The translations under genes were made by a program, and so were the position numbers. A DNA stretch of 64,000 nucleotides. It comes from Antedon mediterranea. Lineage: Eukaryota; Echinodermata; Crinoidea; Comatulida; Antedonidae. The notes beneath the pieces are model-generated. The model did no database searches and was not told the origin of the DNA. It was given only the letters and a program-made list of their open reading frames with translations. Positions 35,801 through 44,915 of the stretch are shown here, one piece after another. Where the stretch lies: NCBI RefSeq assembly GCF_964355755.1, contig NC_092672.1, forward strand, positions 20,268,501-20,332,500. The letters are read 5' to 3'. Position 1 is the stretch's first letter. Each line of letters starts with the position of its first letter.

Positions 35801-37704
35801 TTCCATGCTTTCAATAAAGAAGGATTATATTGATTTACCCACACATCTTGATGGTTTCTCTTTATAACAATCTTTTCCTCAGTAGCGACACAATTATTTG
35901 CTTTCTCAAATGTACTCTGTGTAATACCTAAACTTTGAAAAAGTTCTATTGCATTTGTATATGTTTCTTCATTAGTCACAGCATCTTTTACTGAGGTTAA
36001 TAGCTCCATTGCTTGTTTATTGTCATCATTATCATCATTGTCTTTATCCACAATTGTAGGTCTCATAACAAATGTATTTCCAGAAGGTTGTCTGGGGAAG
36101 TTAAATCTGCAGTTTGTTCCCTTTTTTTTACATGATTTAGAATGTCTTTTACTGTGAATTTGCACACTTTTAACAATTTCATTCATTTCAGGATCTACAG
36201 TTTCACATGGCACAGCACAAGAAATATATTTATCGACAAAATTAATAACTTCTTTATCTTTATCTGTACCAAAAATAGGAGCATTTTCAACCCATACTAA
36301 CATATGAACATGTGGACTTCCTCTCATTTGAAATTCAATTCGGTAAAAATAATCTACGACTTTACCAATAGGCTGTGCTTCAGACAAAATTACATTTTTC
36401 AAAAAAGTATGAAAACGTTTGTCAAACATTCTGGCAACAGTCACTGGATTTGATTTCAACAAATTACATTTATCTGCCCATTCCAATTCATCAATGTTTC
36501 TTTGGTCTCCTGACTGACTTAACAATGTCGTCATTATTTCTTTCCAACGGAAATCTGCACTTGAGAATGAAAGAAAGAATGTTGGCTTTCCAATCTGTCT
36601 AACCATTGCTATTACATCTTTTTGTGTAGCTTGCCAGTACGGTGGAGTACCACGAATTTGTTTTAAAAATTTATAACCCCTATCAGATTTTAAAATCTCC
36701 TCAATTTTGGTAACATTTTTTAAATCGGATACAGTAACTTTACTAAAATCATCCTTTTTACTTGATCCTTTTCGCAATGCAATGGAAATACTTGATAAAA
36801 TTTGTTGAAGTTCATATAAAGATTGAGCATAAAATATGAATTCTGTATTTTGTGCAAACCTGTTATCTATATGCATTAATCTATTGTGAAAATAACGTCC
36901 AAGTGTTATTTTAACATCTCTCGTATCATGGAATGTTGGTTGGCCTGTTGGAAATAACACTGGAAATGATTTTGCTTCATTGCTTTTATTACTTAATAAT
37001 GCAATAGGGCTATTATTTTCACACGGTGCACAACAAATTATGTCATTAAAATATTCATCAACCACATTTTGTCGCCTGTCAACAGGTTGAAGACTTGTAT
37101 CAAAAGTAGCACCACATAACCGGTCTTCTACGTCTTCTTCATTGTTTTCTACACATGTTTGATTTTCATCTACATCAGCAGTTTCACTTTCGATGTTTTC
37201 ATCAGATAAGTAATTGTGCCATTCTTCATTAATAGCTATGTCAAAATAGCACTTGTTATGATCTTGTAGATATCTAAGAGCTTGAATAACATTGGCAGTG
37301 TTAACAAATTTATATTTGTAATAACCTTTGTAAGACAACTTTCGCTTCAATTTTACAGATATTAATTGATCATCAACTTGTGGTCTAGGCAGCATTTTTA
37401 CAGTTTCAATAGTATTTGAAGGTACACATACGACTGGTCCATGTATTCCATGCTGTCCACCTTTTGGTAAATTCATTAATTTCATAAAAGGAATGTTTAA
37501 TCCAATCAAATGCTGCTCTAAATTATTTAAACACCTGAGCTCAGGAGGAATATCGTCTAGTTGTAAATTGTTTGAATTGGCTTCTGCAGGGATTTTACCG
37601 TTTAACAATTTTCTGTGGCATGTGAAACAAATCCATAAACGACATCTTGGTGATTCGGTCAACAATTGACAAGGTGTATTACATTCATTGTTGCAAACAT
37701 GCAA
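32761..37704 (-). CDS. Helentron Rep-helicase-endonuclease (copy A)
   Basis: Rolling-circle transposase of a Helentron/Helitron2 element. It nicks and joins DNA (HUH Rep), unwinds it (PIF1-type helicase) and carries a C-terminal EEP nuclease. Residues counted from codon 37704: Cys-rich N-terminus with CFTCH and GKIPAEANSNNL (DUF6570-like, 1-75); HUH motif HVH at 465-467; paired tyrosines Y652/Y656 with K659 in YVIGYMSK; Walker A GGAGTGKS with K1011; Walker B IIDEIS; GDFYQLPP; QAYVGLSRVTS; EEP domain from about 1428 with LTETW, GDFNEN (D1581) and LIDHVY. The last EEP motif is SYH rather than the usual SDH. The first codon is TTG. The frame is open back to a TGA at 37720-37722 and continues beyond it in phase, and the first ATG is only at residue 74. 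So it is most simply the second half of one long reading frame. Confidence 0.93.
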   Translation of the reverse strand: MHVCNNECNTPCQLLTESPRCRLWICFTCHRKLLNGKIPAEANSNNLQLDDIPPELRCLNNLEQHLIGLNIPFMKLMNLPKGGQHGIHGPVVCVPSNTIETVKMLPRPQVDDQLISVKLKRKLSYKGYYKYKFVNTANVIQALRYLQDHNKCYFDIAINEEWHNYLSDENIESETADVDENQTCVENNEEDVEDRLCGATFDTSLQPVDRRQNVVDEYFNDIICCAPCENNSPIALLSNKSNEAKSFPVLFPTGQPTFHDTRDVKITLGRYFHNRLMHIDNRFAQNTEFIFYAQSLYELQQILSSISIALRKGSSKKDDFSKVTVSDLKNVTKIEEILKSDRGYKFLKQIRGTPPYWQATQKDVIAMVRQIGKPTFFLSFSSADFRWKEIMTTLLSQSGDQRNIDELEWADKCNLLKSNPVTVARMFDKRFHTFLKNVILSEAQPIGKVVDYFYRIEFQMRGSPHVHMLVWVENAPIFGTDKDKEVINFVDKYISCAVPCETVDPEMNEIVKSVQIHSKRHSKSCKKKGTNCRFNFPRQPSGNTFVMRPTIVDKDNDDNDDNKQAMELLTSVKDAVTNEETYTNAIELFQSLGITQSTFEKANNCVATEEKIVIKRNHQDVWVNQYNPSLLKAWNANMDIQYITNVYACIIYVIGYMSKSEREMGLLLSHAASEVKEGNEDARQSLRKLGNVYMNNREVSAQESIYRVCSLRLKECSRKVEFIPVGPNPVRMSLPLSVIKNKADDDVSAWLPNKIDKYKARPNSSEFNKMCLAKFCSEYRILSSSEMKGNKQKKNVFQLKKQLGFIQKRTRTSNAIVRYPRFPMDTAPEKYFLSILQLFLPFRKDEQLKPPNFETYEQFHEEGCVKLCGCQLQTVKSIVHGNREQYEKSANDVEEAQECLSKFGPQEDAWSLLCPESEKERLDNPKPNVEVDDEEDEFFIPDFGIQKNQTSKVESNSSNIPKPELNKMIRSLNEKQQHIFYKTRQWCLDKVNGKKTEAFYTFITGGAGTGKSHLVNCIYNEATRILGKIMENPDDLSILKLAPTGIAAYNIKGQTIHSALSIPINISLPYQPLGEEKISALRNKLGQLQIVIIDEISMVNQRLLWYIHGRLRQIKQVRNDSPFGNISVIAVGDFYQLPPVMGSSLYKDTLESSLWIDNFKQVQLDQIMRQKEDKEFALLLNKLRTKEKHDCLSDNDLLVLKSRETGEQCEDAVHIYPRNKQVDEWNKKMLHKICTDIVCIKAEDSVVNSKKQSKNCDKPRNSRQTSLLNYLWIAINARVMLIKNVDVKKGLTNGCMGHVDEIVKPDHNTEPVSIKVKFDNNDIGIQAIEMFKESMGKKYSRKQFPLKLAYACTVHKVQGMTMDKAVVCLKDTFTPGQAYVGLSRVTSITGLTIENFKPSLIYCDPNIKKCLNNMDSYVQCDKQGHDSASGFSIMLHNIQGLKQHFVDLQCNDLFMNSNIICLTETWLNKDDDVFDVRIEPYKCYHQARYDSYSNTNDLSSKIKHQAHGGVAVYAKNTSSSRLNICNNDIEAVSFLITSPISVAVSVIYRPPSYDINQFCQNLRKHLEELHKMSTKCIVMGDFNENLFKQSSRVNNLMSENEYKQHVTCSTTENNTLIDHVYSKGLDSVQAEVIPVYYSYHEAIQIKF

Positions 37705-37719
37705 ATACTTTTCATTTAT

Positions 37720-40700
37720 TCAAGTCTTATTTTTGTACTTAGATTTGTTGCACTTTATAACTTGATCTTTGAATAACGTTTTAAAGCAAACACAACAAAC
37801 ATATTCAGGGCCACGAGAAACTGTTTCTCTGAAGTTTTCTAAAACAAACTCAAAATTAGTGTTTTCTGTTTTGATTTTTTCCCGATTCTTCATGTTTTTC
37901 TTGATGATTTTTTTCCGGAACCCTTCATCACCATGATACTTTTCTGAAAATCTTTGCTTACATCTTTGACGAAATTTTGAATTACCTCGATATTTCTCTG
38001 CCAATTTCTGCTTACAGTTTTGTCTAAATTTCAAATTACTCCAATACTTTTCTGCCAATTTGTTTTTCCTTTTTTGTCTAAATTTCAAATTACTTCGATA
38101 CTTTTCAAAAAAATTTTCTTTACAGTTTTGTCGAAACTTCAAATTATTCCGATACTTCTCTGTCAATTTTTGGATAATGTTTTCTCTAAACTGTGAATTA
38201 TTACAATACTTCTCTACTGACTTTTGCTTCAAATTTTGTCGAAATTTTGGATCATTGTGATACCTTTCCTTATTTCTTTGTTTATTATTTTGTATAGATT
38301 TATGTCTAAAGATTGTATCATTGTTGTATCTATTCTTCATTGTTTCTTTTTTGGTTGTTCGGTAATCCAAATCAATGCTGTAGTTATGTTTAGCTTTATT
38401 TCGTACCTTAACATTATATTCAGGTTCACATCTATACATTTTGTATTGTCTTTCTCTGTTTTCTTTACTTTTTTTGAATTTATAATCATCATCACCATAT
38501 CTTATTTTTTGTGCCTCTTTTACCTTGCGTTTCTTTTCCTCTCTATATACAGAATCACTTTGATATTTGTTTCCGATTTTATTTGTTTTGTCTGAATTAT
38601 TTTTTTCTTCTCCTTCCCGTTTAATTCTCTGTCGATTCTTTGCTCTTTCTTTTCTAATTCTATAAGATTGTTTTCGTTTTCCGCTCAATATTTTTACTTT
38701 GCTTTCTGAACAAGTTCTTTCACCAGTTTTACTCTGTTTGTGTTTTGGTTCTATATCTTCAAATGTGTCACAAGTTTCTTTTCCAGTTTGCTTTCGTTTC
38801 TTCGTTGTGACATTCATATCAACTTGTCCTGTTGTTTCCTGAAAATTATTTTGACTGACATTAACAGATTCCACTACATTAAAATGCACATTCATGGTGT
38901 ACAAAATATATATACCATTATTAGTTGTAACATCATCTATTCTTCCCGGCTTTTTAGCAGAAAACAATTGCCACGTCAAAAGTTGATCATTAAATGAATA
39001 AATATCTGTATTAAGCAAGTTTGCCATTGCACTTATTTCAGTATTGGATGCCCACGTTCCATTATCCATTACTCTTTTTTTAAACACATATTCCTTAACT
39101 GATCTATATTCATGACTAAATGTATTAATAAACAAGTCACCAGTCTCCAATAAATGATTAGTAATTGCTCTTCTTAAAAGAAAATGATTATCTTCAGTAC
39201 CAGAAATAATGTATGAAATTGCACGATAAAAACAATTACCATCACCTGTAATATTCGTAATTTGAAGAGGATGTCCAATCTGACTAGCTCTGTTAATACC
39301 ACAATTCATATCGAAATGTTCACAATGAATGCCTACTTCATTACACATGTTTTTCTTTTGTGCTTCTGAGATAGGAATAAATTTAAAATTCTTGTCAGGT
39401 CTTTCTCCATACTGAACATTAACAATTTCAATATCACTATCACTTTGCAATCCATTACTTGATGAGACATGACCTTCTTTATTATGTTTTTTGCCTTTAA
39501 CGTTAGAATCAATATTCTTGTCTGGTAATCTTGTACTACATTTATACTGATAAGACGTACTAGGTTCATCAACGTCGACGTTTCCCAAGTTTCTTTGTTC
39601 ACAATTATCATCGAGCACAGAAGCGGAACATAACATCATAGACTTATTTTCAATATTTACACCAGTCAGTTCAAACTCGGTTTCATGTATATTACAGTTC
39701 ATTGACCTTGCTAAGCTTATACAATAATCGTACACACCTTGCCAAGATGGACTGTAAAGTAAAATACTCTTTCCATGTTCACTAACACAACCAAATCGAT
39801 CTCTTGCATGTGGATCAAATATAAGAAATCCATTTACACGTTTGATAATAGAAAATGTGCTTCTGTTGAAATTCATAAAAAATGCATCATGTTGATGTAA
39901 TTCTTGTTCAAGAGCTTGGTTTAATGACAAGGCTCCATATTCAGCCATAAATTCGAGATTTCCATCTATTATGCCAAAAACTGATTCTTTGGGAGATATT
40001 ACAAATGTGTTATCCAAGATATCCAATTCTTTCGGCAGTTCAGAAATCATTAAAAGGTCCTCGTGCATAGTGGAATCTTTCTGAATGTAACGGTACAACT
40101 CGTTTCCAAGAGTCAATATTGTATCAAGGTCTTTGGTGTAAAATTCATTTCCATTCCTCTTTGTAGAATAAAGAATAGCTACAAGACTATTTGCAACACA
40201 CTGTTTACCACTTGCAAAGCCAAATCTATAATTCCCTTGATTAAAATTACCCTGTGCTACAGTTATATTTTCATTACTATAATATACTTGTAATTCATTT
40301 ATTGATTGTGTTTTCTGCCTTTTTCGTGTATTTTTTTGTTTTGGTACATCATCGATTATCAATTCTTCCGAAAAATAATTTTTTGTTAAAACTTCAATAT
40401 CCACATCGATTGTATGTTGGTCACATTTAGGTTTAGTATGGGACCTAATTTTTTCATTCACTGCTTTTTTGCATCCGTCATCAATTATCAATACTTCATT
40501 TTCCTCAAATTCACAACTTGCATTTTTATGATCTGTACCATTACTATCAATTATTCTACTTCTGTCATTCATTTTGCTATTATTTTGTGCTTTCGCATCG
40601 TCAGTCGCTGTGTTGTCGTTTTCTACAGTACATTCCATTTTAAAATCCTCGTCAGTTTTCGTTTCAGAATTGTCATTATTACCCATGTTCTTTATATCGT

Positions 40701-41859
40701 TCATAGTATCGCAATCATTCTTTAAATTCACATTACCTTGTGCTTTTTTGTTATCAATCTTCTTAGTTTTGACAAAACGACCCTTGTTATTTCGTAAACG
40801 TTTCGAACCACCACCTGATTGTTGTTGTATTCCGTTTGTTACTTTGGTATTTTTCAAAACATCACACATAGGCCTACCACTGTCGTCAATTATTGTTTGT
40901 GAATTTCCCAATACATTCGTTTTAGCATTTTCCTTGTTGTATTCTCTGTAAGTATTTGTATTCATATTCCATTCCATTTTGTTATTATTTCGTCTTTCAT
41001 AGAAATCTTTTACACCTTTGCCAATATATTTTACACCTGGTTCTATACTTATACCATTTATAACGCGCTTTCTCCTTTTCTTATTTCCTCTATTTTTACA
41101 TCTTTTTTTTCTGTTGTCGGTTCTTTTCTTTGATTTTACCCTTATCCAATCACTACCAAGTAAATCTTCACTTCCTGTTTGTTGACATTTTTTTAATTTG
41201 GCATTATTACATTTTTCCTTATTTTTCGTTAAGTCTGCAGTGACAGATTCATCAGGTTCTAGAATCGTATATCTATTGAAATGACAGGGAATACCTATTT
41301 CACCCAATATGTTATCAACAAAATTACTATACCCACACATTGAACAAACCCAAATTACTCTGGAATCACATAGTTTGTCTTCAAAAACATCTCTTACACA
41401 TTTCACATGAAAATATTGACTACAACAGTCACATGTTATGCAATTGTCGTCTGCTTTCACTTCAATACTACACAAATCGCATGTATCATCAAACTCTGAA
41501 GCGACCTCTGTACCATAAGATAATATGTTTATGATATCATCAATTATTTCTTTAAATTCCGTTGTATCTTTGATAACTTCACAATCGACATTACATGTAT
41601 CATCATTTTCCAGTTTTATAGTGCTCATGTCTTTGACATTCTTAGATAAGCAACATTGGTCAAGTAGGTCCAAGATTTCATCAATGACTGTTTCAAATTC
41701 TGTTGTATCTATAATACCACTATCAACATTACCAGCTGTATTGACATTATTGTACTCTTTATTTGTATTTTCTTTATTATTCTTAAAAAAGCACCATAAC
41801 ATTAAGAAGAACATTAAAAACAACATACCAATAATAAAGGTTATTAATAGTGTATCCAT
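37720..41859 (-). CDS. Helentron N-terminal protein: TM, PHD, C76-like and OTU domains, basic repeats
   Basis: 1379 codons from ATG at 41859. In order: membrane segment or signal anchor (4-25); a repeated acidic motif DTTEFxxxIDxI (51-70 and 98-116); PHD-type zinc finger (about 127-176, C4HC3 spacing); low-complexity charged region; a putative papain-fold protease domain (about 540-720) with SGKQCVANS (C554) and FDPHARD (H684), resembling herpes tegument-type (C76) deubiquitinases; a clear OTU domain (about 862-1005) with GDGNCFYRAIS (C876) and a late NVHFNV histidine; a Lys/Arg-rich region; and about twelve 22-24-residue repeats of the form EKYxxNxxFRQxxKQK (about 1095-1335). The end (GPEYVCCVCFKTLF) is the zinc-binding start usual in Helitron Rep proteins. 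OTU domains are known in Helentrons; the pairing with a second protease, a PHD finger and a membrane segment is unusual. TGA stop at 37720-37722. Confidence 0.88.
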   Translation of the reverse strand: MDTLLITFIIGMLFLMFFLMLWCFFKNNKENTNKEYNNVNTAGNVDSGIIDTTEFETVIDEILDLLDQCCLSKNVKDMSTIKLENDDTCNVDCEVIKDTTEFKEIIDDIINILSYGTEVASEFDDTCDLCSIEVKADDNCITCDCCSQYFHVKCVRDVFEDKLCDSRVIWVCSMCGYSNFVDNILGEIGIPCHFNRYTILEPDESVTADLTKNKEKCNNAKLKKCQQTGSEDLLGSDWIRVKSKKRTDNRKKRCKNRGNKKRRKRVINGISIEPGVKYIGKGVKDFYERRNNNKMEWNMNTNTYREYNKENAKTNVLGNSQTIIDDSGRPMCDVLKNTKVTNGIQQQSGGGSKRLRNNKGRFVKTKKIDNKKAQGNVNLKNDCDTMNDIKNMGNNDNSETKTDEDFKMECTVENDNTATDDAKAQNNSKMNDRSRIIDSNGTDHKNASCEFEENEVLIIDDGCKKAVNEKIRSHTKPKCDQHTIDVDIEVLTKNYFSEELIIDDVPKQKNTRKRQKTQSINELQVYYSNENITVAQGNFNQGNYRFGFASGKQCVANSLVAILYSTKRNGNEFYTKDLDTILTLGNELYRYIQKDSTMHEDLLMISELPKELDILDNTFVISPKESVFGIIDGNLEFMAEYGALSLNQALEQELHQHDAFFMNFNRSTFSIIKRVNGFLIFDPHARDRFGCVSEHGKSILLYSPSWQGVYDYCISLARSMNCNIHETEFELTGVNIENKSMMLCSASVLDDNCEQRNLGNVDVDEPSTSYQYKCSTRLPDKNIDSNVKGKKHNKEGHVSSSNGLQSDSDIEIVNVQYGERPDKNFKFIPISEAQKKNMCNEVGIHCEHFDMNCGINRASQIGHPLQITNITGDGNCFYRAISYIISGTEDNHFLLRRAITNHLLETGDLFINTFSHEYRSVKEYVFKKRVMDNGTWASNTEISAMANLLNTDIYSFNDQLLTWQLFSAKKPGRIDDVTTNNGIYILYTMNVHFNVVESVNVSQNNFQETTGQVDMNVTTKKRKQTGKETCDTFEDIEPKHKQSKTGERTCSESKVKILSGKRKQSYRIRKERAKNRQRIKREGEEKNNSDKTNKIGNKYQSDSVYREEKKRKVKEAQKIRYGDDDYKFKKSKENRERQYKMYRCEPEYNVKVRNKAKHNYSIDLDYRTTKKETMKNRYNNDTIFRHKSIQNNKQRNKERYHNDPKFRQNLKQKSVEKYCNNSQFRENIIQKLTEKYRNNLKFRQNCKENFFEKYRSNLKFRQKRKNKLAEKYWSNLKFRQNCKQKLAEKYRGNSKFRQRCKQRFSEKYHGDEGFRKKIIKKNMKNREKIKTENTNFEFVLENFRETVSRGPEYVCCVCFKTLFKDQVIKCNKSKYKNKT

Positions 41860-42238
41860 TATGTATGGTTAATCAAATCCAGAAATTGTTTTCAAATTCT
41901 ATACAATTGATGTATTCTACTTCGTAATTACTTTATACAAATATGTTTTTTTTCCTGCTAAACTTATATTTATCTTTCCAAATTGTGTTTCGAGACAACT
42001 AATGTTTATATTCACTACGCCTAACTTTTTTGGTTCTGCAAAAGCCTTGATAAAGTTTCTATAGATAATAGAAAGATAGATAGATTTAGATAGATAGATA
42101 GATAATAGACTGCTGTCTATAAAAAGATTTGAGATTTCGTTTTATTCATCCAGTGGAGATTTTGCTTAAAATAATTCATCCAGTGGAGATTTTGCTTTAA
42201 ATTTGCTTTCGTTGTTGCTGATATGGAATACTTATAAT
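41860..42238. other. Upstream region of Helentron A
   Basis: AT-rich, no gene. Contains a short GATA-type microsatellite (about 42065-42113) and a direct repeat, ATTCATCCAGTGGAGATTTT, once near 42143 and once near 42175. On the minus strand a TATAAAG lies about 75 bases before the ATG (complement of about 41933-41939); it may be a promoter element, but the region is AT-rich enough for chance. Confidence 0.5.
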
Positions 42239-42323
42239 CGGTTAATCCTCGTTGGTACTCTCTTTCGGAGAGCAGGATCTCTTTCGGAGATCCGGGTCTC
42301 TTCTGAGACCCAGCGGATTAATT
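42239..42323 (-). other. Cluster of three perfect hairpins inside an inverted repeat
   Basis: Three adjacent stem-loops, written on the + strand: CTCTC-TTTCG-GAGAG (42258-42272), GGATCTC-TTTCG-GAGATCC (42275-42293) and GGGTCTC-TTCT-GAGACCC (42294-42311). They are enclosed by GGTTAATCC (42240-42248) and GGATTAA (42315-42321). On the Helentron's coding strand the loops read CGAAA, CGAAA and AGAA. They sit about 400 bp upstream of its ATG, where a 5' terminus or structured 5' leader would be. Confidence 0.8.
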
Positions 42324-42884
42324 CTTCAAAACTCTGCAATAAAAGAGAAAGATAAATTATTAATAATGTTATATATTTTTTCTACCCCATGACTTATAAG
42401 AGAAAATTCTTGCATAGTATTAGTAAGCATGCTCAAGCAGCATAATTGTAATACGCATGATATAATCATTCACTTCACAATCTTTGTGCGATTTAATCGC
42501 TTAATTAAACTCATTAGTAGTTAGAAATGATAGATCAAAGAAACATACTATGTTGTGAGTCATAACTTGAAAATAATGTAGTCCAAACTATATGATTCTA
42601 GTTGGTATCTTTTACATAACCCAATTTTTTTTATAGGTTAAAATAAACTACAAAAACTAATGTATTTTTTTTAATAAAGCCCTGTCATAGGTATCATGTA
42701 AAATTAATAATGATTAATTGGCAGCACACTCATAATACACAAAATAGTGTATAACACATTTCATGGTAGCTGTAGTAGATTTTACCGATTTTAAATGATG
42801 TAAACTTTATTTTGCATTTTTAACAATTTGTAATGTATTTGTTTTATCACATCTTGATATTAACTGTATCAAGGGGTGTAATTG
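42324..42884. other. AT-rich spacer
   Basis: No reading frame, known repeat or RNA gene recognised. It leads into the tandem repeat that starts at CTTCTTAATCAATGTC. Confidence 0.5.
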
Positions 42885-44695
42885 CTTCTTAATCAATGTC
42901 TGAAAAATTAAGAAATTTCCTCAAAATGACTTTGGGTATGAGACGGCTGATTAGGGCCTACATGTAGTCTCAATGCTAACTTCATTTAATATTCACAAAC
43001 AATAAAATCTGAATTATGTAAATGTTTCATAATAGAAAATGCCTACAGAATAACAGGCAACAGTTCACAAAGTAAGGAAAATATGTTTTCTCCGTTTAAC
43101 AGATAATCTACTAATACTCACAGCTGTAGCTGAAACTGAATATTTTCTTCAATCTAAAAAAAAACAAGGAAAAACATTAATGATGGTAATAAACAACATA
43201 AACACTTTTTCCAAATCAACATGCTTCTTAATCAATGTCTGAAAAATTAAGAAATTTCCTCAAAATGACTGGGTATTTGGGTGTTGTCTCAATGTTAATT
43301 TCATTTAATATTTTAATCACAAACAATAAAATCTGAATTATGTAAATGTTTCATAATAGAAAAAGCCTACAAAATAACAGGCAACAGTTCACAAAGTAAG
43401 GAAAATATGTTTTCTCCGTTTAACAGATAATCTACTAATACTCACAGCTGTAGCTGACACTGTAGGCCTATATATTCTACAATCTAAAAAATACAAGTAA
43501 AAACATTAATAATGGCAATAAACAACATAAACACTTTTTCCAAATCAACATGCTTCTTAATCAATGTCTAAAAAATTAAGAAATTTCCTCAAAATGACTG
43601 GGTATTTGGGTGTTGTCTCAATGTTAATTTCATTTAATATTTTAATCACAAACAATAAAACCTGAATTATGTAAATGTTTCATAATAGAAAAAGCCTACA
43701 AAATAACAGGCAACAGTTCACAAAGTAAGGAAAATATGTTTTCTCCATTTAACAGATAATCTACTAATACTCACAGCTGTAGCTGAAACTGTAGGCCTAT
43801 ATTTTCTACAATCTAAAAAATACAAGTAAAAACATTAATAATGGCAATAAACAACATAAACACTTTTTCCAAATCAACATGCTTCTTAATCAATGTCTGA
43901 AAAATTAAGAAATTTCCTCAAAATGACTTTGGGTATGGGCCGGCTGATTGCGGCCTACATGTTTTCTCAATGGTAATTTCATTTAATTGTTTGATCACAA
44001 ACAATAAAATCTGAATTATGTAAATGTTTCATAATACAAAATGTCTACAAAATAACAGGCAACAGTTCACAAAGTAAGGAAAATATGTTTTCTCCGTTTA
44101 ACAGATAATCTACTAATACTCACAGCTGTAGCTCAAACTGTATATTTTCTACAATCTAAAAAAAAACAAGGAAAAACATTGATAATGGTAATAAACAACA
44201 TTAACACTTTTTCCAAATCAACAAGCTTCTTAATCAATGTCTGAAAAATTAAGAAATTTCCTCAAAATGACTTTGGGTATGAGACGGCTGATTAGGGCAG
44301 GCAACAGTTCACAAAGTAAGGAAAATATGTTTTCTCCGTTTAACAGATAATCTACTGATACTCACAGCTGTAGCTGAAACTCTATATTTTCTACAATCTA
44401 AAAAAAACAAGGAAAAACATTGATAATGGTAATAAATAACATTAACACTTTTTCCAAATCAACACGCTTCTTAATCAATGTCTGAAAAATTAACAAATTT
44501 CCTCAAAATGACTTTGGGTATGAAACGGCTGATTAGGGCAGGCAACAGTTCACAAAGTAAGGAAAATATGTTTTCTCTGTTTAACAGATAATCTACTAAT
44601 ACTCACAGCTGTAGCTAAAACTGTATATTTTCTACAATCTAAAAAAAACAAGGCAAAACATTGATAATGGCAATAAACAACATTAACATTTTTTC
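42885..44695. repeat. Tandem repeat of about 330 bp
   Basis: CTTCTTAATCAATGTCT recurs at about 42885, 43224, 43554, 43882, 44226 and 44467 (spacing 339, 330, 328, 344, 241). Each unit carries AAATTTCCTCAAAATGACT, GGCAACAGTTCACAAAG, CTACTAATACTCACAGCTGT and ACAATCTAAAAAA in order. The last two units share a 100-bp deletion at GATTAGGGCAGGCAAC, showing that they copied each other. A further unit lies at 46689-47025. Confidence 0.9.
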
Positions 44696-44890
44696 ATGAG
44701 TATATGTAAAACTATAATTTTTAATAGTTTGGACAATATTATAATTGTCAAGAAGGTGCATGGTTCTTAAATTTAAAAATAAATGTTGTTTTTCGGTAAC
44801 AACCCGACAAAATCATTAATAAATGTTGGCCCCTATCTAATATTTCTATGTTGATTAATTCAATTTTTTAAAACTATATACTATATATTT
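44696..44890. repeat. Direct repeat, left copy (with 46246-46440)
   Basis: TATAATTTTTAATAGTTTGG, ATTATAATTGTCAAGAAGGT, GGTAACAACCCG and TTTCTATGTTGATTAATTC occur in order here and again at 46246-46440, with small differences. The pair flanks the hAT-like element and the palindrome. Confidence 0.85.
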
Positions 44891-44915
44891 TGATTATTGA
44901 TTTTAAAGCATATTG

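Noticed and set aside
32761-37704. Independent gene starting at 37704
   Set aside because: The first codon is TTG, the frame is continuous in phase with the upstream protein except for one TGA, and the zinc-binding motif spans the break; a separate gene start is unlikely.
38060-41872. Several + strand frames of 66-125 codons opposite the Helentron N-terminal protein
   Set aside because: They are antisense shadows of the long lysine-rich minus-strand frame; their Phe/Leu-rich translations are the expected complement.
41930-41945. TATA box upstream of the Helentron ATG
   Set aside because: TATAAAG on the minus strand is well placed, but the region is so AT-rich that chance is likely, and no initiator or transcript evidence exists.
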